Assembly (NCBI GenBank): GCA_016714605.1
Contig: JADKDL010000011.1
Span: 104,950-168,949 of the forward strand
Source: Bacteroidales bacterium
Lineage (GTDB): Bacteria > Bacteroidota > Bacteroidia > Bacteroidales > UBA1715
Reading direction: 5' to 3'
DNA length: 64,000 nt
Under the pieces are notes generated by a model. It saw only the letters and a program-made list of their open reading frames with translations. It was not told the origin of the DNA and searched no databases. Shown one piece after another: positions 46,766-54,743 of this stretch (the first letter of the stretch is position 1; every line of letters starts with the position of its first letter). The translations under genes and the position numbers were made by a program.

Positions 46766-47898
46766 ATGAAAGTCAAACAATTTAAAATAACAAATCTAGA
46801 AGAATGTCACAAAATTTCTGCTGAAAAAGCTGATTGGGTTCTTTGTTTTGGCGCAAAAGCATTGTTAGAAAATCAAGAAATAACCAAGACCCTGCTCGAC
46901 AAGTTCAAGGGGGCAGAGATTGCTTTTTGTAGCACCGCTGGGAGATTTGCCAAAAATGCGGCGTTTGCGACCATACTATGGTCATCACGGCGGTTACATT
47001 TGAGCACACAAAATTGCGATCAGCAATCGTAAATATCCAAAATTTCGCCAATAGCTACGACGCGGGTAAATCTCTCGCTGATACACTCAATGACAAGAGC
47101 CTAAAGCATATTTTTATCCTATCTGACGGCAGCAATGTCAATGGCAGCGAACTCGTAAAAAGCATGAATGACTTTTTTAAGTCGAGCGTGGTGATAACTG
47201 GCGGCTTGGCTGGAGATGATACCAGGTTCGAATATACTTTGACCAGTCTAAATGATTTACCTTCTAGGGGCAATATCATTGCTTTTGGACTTTATGGTGA
47301 TAAAATTCAGATTGCCCACGGTAGCATGGGCGGATGGGATAGTTTTGGCTTGGCAAAAACCGTAACCAAATCTGAAGGCAACGAACTATTCGAAATAGAT
47401 GGCCGAAATGCCCTAGAACTTTATAAAGAACACCTAGGAAAATACTCGGATGATCTACCTGGTGCTGCTTTGCTTTTTCCTTTGGCCGTAAAAATGAACG
47501 ACAACGGAGATGTCGTCGTGAGAACAATTTTATCCATTAACAATGAAAAAAGTTCTATGATATTTGCTGGTGATGTGCCAGAAGGCAGTAAAGTGCGGTT
47601 TATGTTGGCTAATTTCGATCGGCTTATAGATGCAGCGGGAACAGCCGCCAAATCTAGCTTGATTTCTATTGCCAATGCAGAACCCCAACTGGCGATTTTG
47701 ATAAGTTGTGTTGGGCGAAAAATAGTCCTTGGAGGCAGAGTGGACGAAGAAGTCGGTGCTGTAATAGATGTTTTGGGAACAGATGTGCCCATGACAGGAT
47801 TTTATTCATACGGTGAAATATCTCCCTTAAAAGAAGGAACGAGCTGTCAACTGCACAACCAAACAATGACCATCACTTGTTTTCAAGAAGTAGATTAA
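46766..47898 (+). pseudogene. FIST signal-sensing protein, one frameshift
   Basis: FIST N domain (VLCFGAKALL, FCSTAG) followed by FIST C (GLYGDKIQIAHGSMGGWDSF, ALLFPLAVKM, EEVGAVIDVLGTDVPMTGFY and the closing YGEISPLKEGTSC). The frame breaks after CSTAG at the GGG run 46940-46942; adding a G gives CSTAGEICQKCGVCDHTM and joins the rest. CSTAGEI is the usual family motif, so one G was lost or missed. FIST proteins sense small ligands, possibly amino acids, and are usually linked to histidine kinases, as here. Confidence 0.88.
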
Positions 47899-47910
47899 TA
47901 TAGTAAGGCC

Positions 47911-50900
47911 ATGTATCAAAAATTTCTTCAAAATTTAATCAACAAGCATCTTGATCAAGATCTAAAGCAGAATGAGCAAATTAAGCCTTTTTTGCAGAGT
48001 ATCAATGATTCTTTTGTCTCCTTCGAACGATACCGAGAATTACTAGAACATTCTTTTAAAATCACAGAAAGAGAATTTGAGGAAATGAGTTCACGTTTGC
48101 AAGAACAATTTTCAATCAAGGAAAAAGCCATAAACAATCTAATAGAAATCACTCACGAATTGCACGGAGAAAAGGATCAAAATGATTCGGTAATCGGCAC
48201 TGATATCATTCTGGTTTCAGACCTTATAAAAAAACAAATATTAAGCTATAATGAAACCCGTGATCAACTAAACAGAACCCTCAATCTTTTTAAAACCCTG
48301 CTAGACAATCTTAACAGTGCAGTGTTGGTCGAAAGTGAAGACAGGAAGATTTTATTTACCAACGAAGCCTTTTGCAATTTGTTCCATATACCCGTGTCAC
48401 CTGAACATCTCATAGGGTATGATTGCAGCAATTCTGCTCATGAAAGTATGCATCTTTTTGCAGAGCCAGAGATTTTTGTAAGTCGAATAGAAGAAATCCT
48501 TCGTCATAGGAAAACCATGCTGGACGAACTGCTAGAGATGAAAGATGGTACCGTGGTCGAAAGAGATTATGTACCCATTCACGTCGATGGGATCTACAAA
48601 GGCCATTTGTGGAAATATGAAAATGTCACGGAAAAGCTAAAGCATCAAAAGCAAATCGAGGAAAGTGACGAGCGCAATAAGCTCATCATGAATTCAGCAC
48701 TTGACGCCATTGTGATCATTGATAAACATGGAAAAATAATCTATTGGAATCCGTCGGCAGAGCGAATCTTTGGATGGTCACACGATGAGGTGGTGACACA
48801 ACCCCTAAGTGATATCATCATTCCTTCTCGTATGCGAGATGGTCACAATACGGGTATGATGCGAAGGCTTGTTTCCGAAGAAAGGCGCATGCTTGATCGA
48901 CTGCTAGAACTTCCTGCCCAGAATAAAAATGGGGACGAATTCCCTGTAGAGATTTATGTTATTTGCTTCGAACAAGAGGATGAAAAATATTATTGCGGGT
49001 TTATAAAAGATATTTCAGAAAGAAAAAACAACGAAGAAATTTTAAAACTGCAAGAAGAGAAGTATCGCAATATCATCGCGAATATGAATCTAGGACTATT
49101 GGAGGTAGATTTGAATGATACCATTATTTATGCCAATCAGAGTTTTTGTGAAATGTCTGGGTTCAATTTGGATGAATTGAAGGGAAAGACCGCTGCCGAA
49201 TTATTTGTTTTGGAAAATCATAAAAAGATAGTTTCTGAGAAAAATGAAAAAAGGAAAAGCCACGAGTCCGATGGCTACGAACTGGAAGTAAAAAATAAAA
49301 ATGGACAGAACAGATGGTGGTTTATAAGTGGTGCTCCAAATTACAACGATCGAGGTCAATTGATTGGGAGCATTGGCATCCACTTAGACATTTCAGAACA
49401 AAAATTATTGGAAAAAGAATTAGCAAAGGCGAAATCATTCGCAGAAGCGGCTGCCAAGGCCAAGGAACTTTTCTTGGCTAATATGAGTCACGAGATACGT
49501 ACTCCACTTAATGTAATCATCGGCATGATCCGCCAATTAACAAAGGAACACCTTACCGAAGATCAGCATTTCTATATCAATCAATCTGCCAGTTCAGCCA
49601 AACACCTTCTCACCATCCTCAATAATGTCCTCGATGTCGCTAAGATAGAATCTGGCGATATGGAGATACTGGAGAATGCATTTAGCCCGAGCGCCTTATT
49701 ATACAATGTCCATTCGATCATGTATTCGCAGGCCGCTGAAAAAAATCTAAAATTCAAGCTCAATGCAAGCCCAGAAATGAAGTCTGTTTTAGTCGGGGAT
49801 GATACCAGATTGAGGCAAGTTTTAATCAATCTGGTCGGAAACTCTATCAAATTCACACAAGAGGGAAGCATCATGCTTAATGCTGAGGTTGTTTCAGAAT
49901 CCGACACCCACCAAACCATTTTATTTGAGGTAATAGATACGGGTATTGGAATGTCACCAGACTTCATAGCTAGGATTTTTGACAAATTTTCACAAGAACA
50001 AAATGAATCAAATCGCCGATACGAAGGCACCGGCTTAGGGATGACCATTTCTAATGATCTCATACGCCTCATGGGTGGACAATTAGGTGTAGATAGCATC
50101 AAGTCAGCTGGGACCACCTTTAGTTTTCAATTGACGTTTAAAATCGGTGATCCCAATCTATTGGTTGCCAGCAATCAACAAATCACCCAAAACATATTTA
50201 AGGGTTGTACAGCACTGCTCGTGGAAGACAACGAAATGAATCGGTTCATCGCGATACAGAGTTTAGATTATCTTGGATTTGAAACCACTGAGGCGGAAAA
50301 TGGAAAAGTTGCAATCGATCTAGTAAAGCAAAATACCTACGATATCATACTTATGGATATCCAAATGCCCGTGATGGATGGAGTAGAAGCGACTATTTAT
50401 ATCAGAGAAATACTGGGATTGAAGACACCTATCGTAGCCCTCACCGCCAATGCTTTCAAGCACGATATAGAATTGTACTTACACAAAGGCATGAACGACT
50501 TCATTACAAAGCCCTATGACGAACAGGATTTTTTCCAAAAAATCAACCATGTTTTATCGATTTATAGAGAAAAATCAATCGCAAACCCCTTAGAAAATCA
50601 CCTTATGAATGATGGATCCCTTCCTGAAAAACTTTACGATCTCACTCAATTGGAGCAAATAAGTCGTGGCAATGATGCTTTTGTCAAAAAAATGGTATCC
50701 ATATTTATCAATCAAACGCATGAAAGCCTGGTCGCCATTGAGAAAAATATCGAAGAAAAAACCTTTGAAAATATCTCCCGAATAGCACATAAAATCAAAC
50801 CCAGCATTGATCAGATGGGTATTATTTTCTTAAAAAATGATATCAGAGCCCTTGAATCGTACAAGATGGAAACTGGATCCATGCAAGAGTTCACACAGCT

Positions 50901-50982
50901 AGCTCAACATGTATGCAACGTATTAAAAGCAGTGCTGAAGAAGCTAAAATCCGATGGATATTCTACTATTCCAAAGGATTGA
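47911..50982 (+). CDS. Hybrid sensor histidine kinase with PAS, receiver and Hpt domains
   Basis: 1023 residues with no membrane helix, so a cytoplasmic sensor. An N-terminal coiled region is followed by three PAS-like domains (about 110-240, 250-375, 385-505). The kinase core has phospho-acceptor H527 (NMSHEIRTPLNVIIG) and the N, G1 and G2 boxes (LINLVGNSIKF, VIDTGIGM, GTGLGMTISNDLI). The receiver has D816 (ILMDIQMPVMDGVEA) and the Hpt domain H960 (IAHKIKPSID). Phosphate would pass H to D to H and then to the sigma-54 activator two genes upstream. It starts 12 bases after the FIST gene; FIST is a likely input. Confidence 0.95.
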   Translation: MYQKFLQNLINKHLDQDLKQNEQIKPFLQSINDSFVSFERYRELLEHSFKITEREFEEMSSRLQEQFSIKEKAINNLIEITHELHGEKDQNDSVIGTDIILVSDLIKKQILSYNETRDQLNRTLNLFKTLLDNLNSAVLVESEDRKILFTNEAFCNLFHIPVSPEHLIGYDCSNSAHESMHLFAEPEIFVSRIEEILRHRKTMLDELLEMKDGTVVERDYVPIHVDGIYKGHLWKYENVTEKLKHQKQIEESDERNKLIMNSALDAIVIIDKHGKIIYWNPSAERIFGWSHDEVVTQPLSDIIIPSRMRDGHNTGMMRRLVSEERRMLDRLLELPAQNKNGDEFPVEIYVICFEQEDEKYYCGFIKDISERKNNEEILKLQEEKYRNIIANMNLGLLEVDLNDTIIYANQSFCEMSGFNLDELKGKTAAELFVLENHKKIVSEKNEKRKSHESDGYELEVKNKNGQNRWWFISGAPNYNDRGQLIGSIGIHLDISEQKLLEKELAKAKSFAEAAAKAKELFLANMSHEIRTPLNVIIGMIRQLTKEHLTEDQHFYINQSASSAKHLLTILNNVLDVAKIESGDMEILENAFSPSALLYNVHSIMYSQAAEKNLKFKLNASPEMKSVLVGDDTRLRQVLINLVGNSIKFTQEGSIMLNAEVVSESDTHQTILFEVIDTGIGMSPDFIARIFDKFSQEQNESNRRYEGTGLGMTISNDLIRLMGGQLGVDSIKSAGTTFSFQLTFKIGDPNLLVASNQQITQNIFKGCTALLVEDNEMNRFIAIQSLDYLGFETTEAENGKVAIDLVKQNTYDIILMDIQMPVMDGVEATIYIREILGLKTPIVALTANAFKHDIELYLHKGMNDFITKPYDEQDFFQKINHVLSIYREKSIANPLENHLMNDGSLPEKLYDLTQLEQISRGNDAFVKKMVSIFINQTHESLVAIEKNIEEKTFENISRIAHKIKPSIDQMGIIFLKNDIRALESYKMETGSMQEFTQLAQHVCNVLKAVLKKLKSDGYSTIPKD

Positions 50983-51204
50983 AGTCGAGCATTTAAAGGT
51001 TAAAAAAGCATATTTATGCATAAAAAGATTCTAAATAGACTCTGGATTCCTTGCGCGTAGTTTTGGCAAGATTTCGACTCTAACAAAATTCGGCCCCTAG
51101 AAGTTCTTAGAAGAAACTAACTTTAAATACATTAAAAACTATCAATAAAGGCCAAATCTATAGTTTTTTGAACTTGACATTTATAAGTTCAATTTTTAAG
51201 AAAA

Positions 51205-51240
51205 TTTGTTGCTTAAATATTATTTTTTGACGTATATTTG
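51205..51240 (+). promoter_or_regulatory. Promoter of the methyltransferase gene
   Basis: TATATTTG at 51233-51240 is a full match to the Bacteroidota -7 box TAnnTTTG. TTTG at 51205-51208 lies 24 bases upstream, slightly far for the -33 box. Transcription would start near 51247. Confidence 0.55.
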
Positions 51241-51272
51241 TAACCAATATATAACGTTAAATAACTTGGTTA
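51241..51272. promoter_or_regulatory. Inverted repeat over the methyltransferase start, possible operator
   Basis: TAACCAA (51241-51247) and TTGGTTA (51266-51272) are perfect inverted repeats with an 18-base spacer that contains the palindrome AACGTT. The pair covers the transcription start and the first base of the ATG. The encoded enzyme carries an N-terminal HTH, so it may bind here and repress itself. Confidence 0.45.
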
Positions 51273-52510
51273 TGAAAGAATATTTAACCCTGTCCGAAAC
51301 ATCTGAACTAATTGGAAAACGCAAAGAAACTCTAAGAAGATGGGATAAAGAAGGTAAACTATCTGCTGTCCGAGAACCTTTAAGTAACTATCGTGTCTAT
51401 AGACGAGAACAAGTTGAAACCCTCTTTGCTACTTTTTTTAATCACAATGTTGAAGACATTGTTTCCAACCATATTGAACCACAAAATACTTATACAGTAT
51501 TAGAATTATTTGCTGGAGCAGGTGGTTTGGCAGTAGGTTTAGAAAAAGCTGGATTAAAATGTGTTGCATTAAACGAAATTGATAAATGGGCTTGCCAAAC
51601 ATTGCGAAAAAATCGTCCAAACTGGAAATTATTGGAGGGTGATATTAAAGACTTTAATTTTAAGGATTATTTTAATAAAGTTGATGTGGTAACTGGTGGA
51701 TTTCCATGTCAAGCTTTCAGCTATGCTGGCAAAAAATTGGGTCTCGCAGATGCCAGAGGAACACTGTTCTATGAGTTTGCAAGAGTAGTCAAAGAAGTGA
51801 ATCCGCCAATTTGTATTGGAGAAAATGTTCGTGGTTTACTTAGTCATGAAAGTGGAAAAACATTACAAGGTATGATTTCTATTTTAGATGAGATTGGGTA
51901 TAATATCGTTCCTCCACAAGTTTTAAAAGCCGTAAACTATAAAGTACCACAGAAGCGTGAGAGGTTAATTCTTGTAGGCGTTAGAAAAGATATTGAAGTG
52001 AATTATGAATATCCTAAACCACATAATAAAATTTACAATTTAAAAGATGCATTGAAAAAAGGTGAGCTATACGATACAAATGTCGCCAAATCTACAGGGG
52101 CAAAATATCCACAAAGTAAAAAAGCTGTTTTGGATATGGTACCTCAAAAAGGATATTGGCGAGATTTACCAATAGAAATTCAAAAAGAGTTTATGGGGGG
52201 TAGTTTTTATTTAGGTGGGGGAAAAACAGGAATTGCAAGACGAATTGGCTGGGATGAACCATGCTTAACATTGACTTGTAGTCCTGCACAAAAACAAACT
52301 GAAAGATGCCACCCAACAGAAACTAGACCATTTACGGTTCGTGAATACGCACGTATCCAAACTTTTCCAGATGATTGGACTTTTGAAGGCTCAATGGCGC
52401 AACAATATAAACAAATCGGCAATGCTGTTCCAGTTAATTTAGGAACAGAAGTTGGTTATTCAATTGTTAAATTTTTGAACCAATACTACAACTTATCAAA
52501 ATCTAAGTAA
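51272..52510 (+). CDS. DNA cytosine-5 methyltransferase with N-terminal HTH
   Basis: 412 residues from ATG 51272; an in-frame start at 51206 lies before the promoter box. Residues 1-55 form a MerR/excisionase-like helix-turn-helix (EYLTLSETSELIGKRKETLR, RWDKEGKLSAVRE). C5-methyltransferase motifs follow in order: I (LELFAGAGGLAVGLEKAG), IV with catalytic C146 (GGFPCQAFSYAGKK), VI (GENVRGLLSH), VIII (QKRERLILVGV), then a target region and IX-X (RIQTFPDDW; QIGNAVPVNLG). It protects DNA against the nuclease encoded next door. The added HTH suggests a regulator role as in M.SsoII-type enzymes. Confidence 0.93.
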   Translation: MKEYLTLSETSELIGKRKETLRRWDKEGKLSAVREPLSNYRVYRREQVETLFATFFNHNVEDIVSNHIEPQNTYTVLELFAGAGGLAVGLEKAGLKCVALNEIDKWACQTLRKNRPNWKLLEGDIKDFNFKDYFNKVDVVTGGFPCQAFSYAGKKLGLADARGTLFYEFARVVKEVNPPICIGENVRGLLSHESGKTLQGMISILDEIGYNIVPPQVLKAVNYKVPQKRERLILVGVRKDIEVNYEYPKPHNKIYNLKDALKKGELYDTNVAKSTGAKYPQSKKAVLDMVPQKGYWRDLPIEIQKEFMGGSFYLGGGKTGIARRIGWDEPCLTLTCSPAQKQTERCHPTETRPFTVREYARIQTFPDDWTFEGSMAQQYKQIGNAVPVNLGTEVGYSIVKFLNQYYNLSKSK

Positions 52511-53250
52511 TACCTGTAATTCTCAAAAGTAATTTGGTCTATTATTGTTCTTTTACTAGCTTTAATTTCTGATTTAATTTCTTGTAACGCAGAATTTTCA
52601 GCAATTTCTTTTGTTTTTTCCACTGATTCTAAATAGTCAATAATTGCAACAGGTAGTGCTTTGTACAATTGAAACATAGCATCTTCTTGACCTGAAAGTA
52701 AAGCATAAAATTGATCACCCGAAATTTTATAAACTCTGGTGTGGCTGTATTCTTTTCCATTAATGTTTCCGCTCCATAATTCACAAAAACTTCCTTTTGC
52801 TAAAACTTGTACCCAATAACATTTAGCCTTCTTGTAGTCATCTGCATACCTTTTTAGCTTTTGAAATAGAGCCTCTGAAGCACTGCTGTTCATAGTATTA
52901 TGCTTGTTTTTTATATCAGCGAATAATGTGTCATCAGTAGCCTTAATGTCAAAACCGCTGAGGTTTCCTATTTCATATCCAATAATTCCACCTAAAATTT
53001 GTTCGTGAAATGTTCCAATTGAATTATTGATTGATTTGTCTATCTGTCTTAAAATTTCAGATTGAATCAGTTTTTCTTCTTCAATATCATTAAATTTTGA
53101 ATCGAATGTTAGTTTTATAGTGTCAACTTTATTTGAATAAAAATTTTTCTTAGTTATATTATTTTTTGCCTTCAAATATGCACTATAAAGATTTCCTATA
53201 CAGAGCAATAAATGTTCGTCTGTTATAAAACTTACGTATTTATTTTTCAT
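52486..53250 (-). CDS. Eco47II-like type II restriction endonuclease
   Basis: 254 residues. The sequence pattern matches the Eco47II/Sau96I-type family as I remember it: KNNITKKNFYSNKVDTIKLT, IGTFHEQILGGIIGYE, then SGFDIKATDDTLFADIKNKH with the D-x-K catalytic pair, and AKCYWVQVLAKGSF. Enzymes of this family cut GGNCC. The gene is tail to tail with the methyltransferase gene, overlapping its end by 25 bases. Family level is fairly sure; the recognition site is inferred from relatives. Confidence 0.8.
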   Translation of the reverse strand: MKNKYVSFITDEHLLLCIGNLYSAYLKAKNNITKKNFYSNKVDTIKLTFDSKFNDIEEEKLIQSEILRQIDKSINNSIGTFHEQILGGIIGYEIGNLSGFDIKATDDTLFADIKNKHNTMNSSASEALFQKLKRYADDYKKAKCYWVQVLAKGSFCELWSGNINGKEYSHTRVYKISGDQFYALLSGQEDAMFQLYKALPVAIIDYLESVEKTKEIAENSALQEIKSEIKASKRTIIDQITFENYRYYLDFDKL

Positions 53251-53493
53251 TGGCTTAATTCAATTATTTTTAAACAAAGATAAAACTTATTGTGAAATTG
53301 CTATCTCAGAAAAAGATTCTTTACCAAATAACTCAAGGGTTCAACTTACATTCTCCTCTTTAGCAACCCTAGTAGTCAAACGACGCCCAAAACCCTCGAA
53401 CCCTGTTTCCATAAATAGACATTTTTCCATTTATTGGAACATATATAATTATTTTATCTGTATATTCTACTCATTATCTGATTATTAATTTTT

Positions 53494-53510
53494 TGGAATG
53501 AAATTGGCAT
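53494..53510 (+). promoter_or_regulatory. Sigma-54-type -24/-12 promoter before the polysaccharide locus
   Basis: TGGAATGAAATTGGCA has GG at 53495-53496 and GC at 53507-53508 with exactly ten bases between, the invariant sigma-54 spacing, and matches most of the consensus TGGCACG-N4-TTGCA. The expected start site near 53520 leaves about 18 bases before the ATG at 53538. A sigma-54 activator is encoded 7 kb upstream. Confidence 0.55.
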
Positions 53511-53537
53511 AGTATTATTCAAAACAGACAAAGTATT

Positions 53538-53969
53538 ATGAAAGATAACAGCCAGACTGTATTTATTGTAGATGATGATCCTTTTCATGTTGAATTAATG
53601 ACCCATATTTTAAAAAAAGAAAAAATACCCTATGTTATGAGTTTCTCCAGTGGTGTTGATTGTCTAGACCATATTGATCTAAACCCTGATATTATTTTTC
53701 TTGACTATCAGATGGATGTTTATTCGGGATATGAAACCCTGCGTAAGATTAAACGTTACGATCCCAATTCATTTGTAGTCATGGTCTCTGCCCAAGAAGA
53801 CATTGACACCGCTGTTGAAACATTAAAACATGGAGCTTTTGATTATATCAAAAAGAATGAAAACCTTGAAGAAAAGGTAAAGTCAGTTTTGAAGAAAATC
53901 AGTGAGCTATCCGAATTAATGAACAAGAAGAAACCTTCATTTTTAAAATCAATATTTAAATTTTTATAA
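53538..53969 (+). CDS. Stand-alone receiver-domain protein
   Basis: 143 residues, one receiver domain with no output domain: VFIVDDDPFHVELMTHILKK, phospho-acceptor Asp in IIFLDYQMDVYSGYETL, and the switch K of FDYIKKNEN. A basic tail (MNKKKPSFLKSIFKFL) may touch the membrane. It is the first gene of the exopolysaccharide operon and ends 3 bases before the Wza-like gene, so it is likely to control export by protein contact. Confidence 0.9.
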   Translation: MKDNSQTVFIVDDDPFHVELMTHILKKEKIPYVMSFSSGVDCLDHIDLNPDIIFLDYQMDVYSGYETLRKIKRYDPNSFVVMVSAQEDIDTAVETLKHGAFDYIKKNENLEEKVKSVLKKISELSELMNKKKPSFLKSIFKFL

Positions 53970-53972
53970 ATC

Positions 53973-54716
53973 GTGAAAGGCATAATTCTTTATTCATTGA
54001 TAATTTTATCCCTCTTGTCATCGTGCAAGACTACGAACCTTTTTGTAGATAAAAATGCCAGTAATGATCCAGCAGCTTTGGACAGTATTTTTGTAGCAAA
54101 TAATAAATACGAATACCAAATTCGTAAAGACGACAAAATTACAATCTCCGTTTGGGGCCAAGATGAATACAGTGTCGGTTCTACATACGGCATTTACAAT
54201 TCGAACGAAGTCTATGGAAAATGGCTCATGGTAGATGCCAAAGGCAATATTGAAATACCAAAAATCGGCAGCCTCTACGTTGAAAAAATGACAATAGTCC
54301 AATTAAAGGAAAAACTTAAAAAAAGCTTCGGGGAGTGGATTAAAATACCCATAGTAGATATCAAAATACTCAATCAAGAAATCACTGTTCTTGGTGAAGT
54401 CCGCGACCCTCAGGTCATCCCTGTGGATAAGAGTCGAAACACTTTACTAGAGTTGATCGCCAGATGCAAAGGCTTTGAATTTTATGCCAATACTGCTTAT
54501 ATAAAAGTATTCAGACAAGTTGGAGAAGATGTACATGTCGCCAATATCAATCTTAACAAAAGCGGGTCGATGACTGCTAAAAACATCAATTTATATCCTG
54601 GCGATGTCGTAGTGGTTCCATCCAAAAAGTATAAAGAATTCGACAAGAGAATTTCCACGATCATACCATTCACTACTGCGCTTACATCAGCGGCCATTTT
54701 CATGAGTGCTTTTTAA
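53973..54716 (+). CDS. Polysaccharide export outer-membrane protein (Wza family)
   Basis: 247 residues, GTG start. Lipobox in SLLSSC, then the Poly_export domain (YQIRKDDKITISVWGQDEYS, GNIEIPKIGSLYVEKMTIVQ), then an SLBB domain (ITVLGEVRDPQVIPVDKSRN, GDVVVVPSK) and one C-terminal membrane stretch (TTALTSAAIFMSAF). It forms the outer-membrane channel for the polysaccharide and works with the Wzc-like protein encoded next. Confidence 0.92.
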   Translation: MKGIILYSLIILSLLSSCKTTNLFVDKNASNDPAALDSIFVANNKYEYQIRKDDKITISVWGQDEYSVGSTYGIYNSNEVYGKWLMVDAKGNIEIPKIGSLYVEKMTIVQLKEKLKKSFGEWIKIPIVDIKILNQEITVLGEVRDPQVIPVDKSRNTLLELIARCKGFEFYANTAYIKVFRQVGEDVHVANINLNKSGSMTAKNINLYPGDVVVVPSKKYKEFDKRISTIIPFTTALTSAAIFMSAF

Positions 54717-54743
54717 TATATTACAATTAAAACCGATACAACA

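Noticed and set aside
47276..47792. Minus-strand frames opposite the FIST gene
   Set aside because: The plus strand carries the recognisable FIST domains; the minus frames show no motif.
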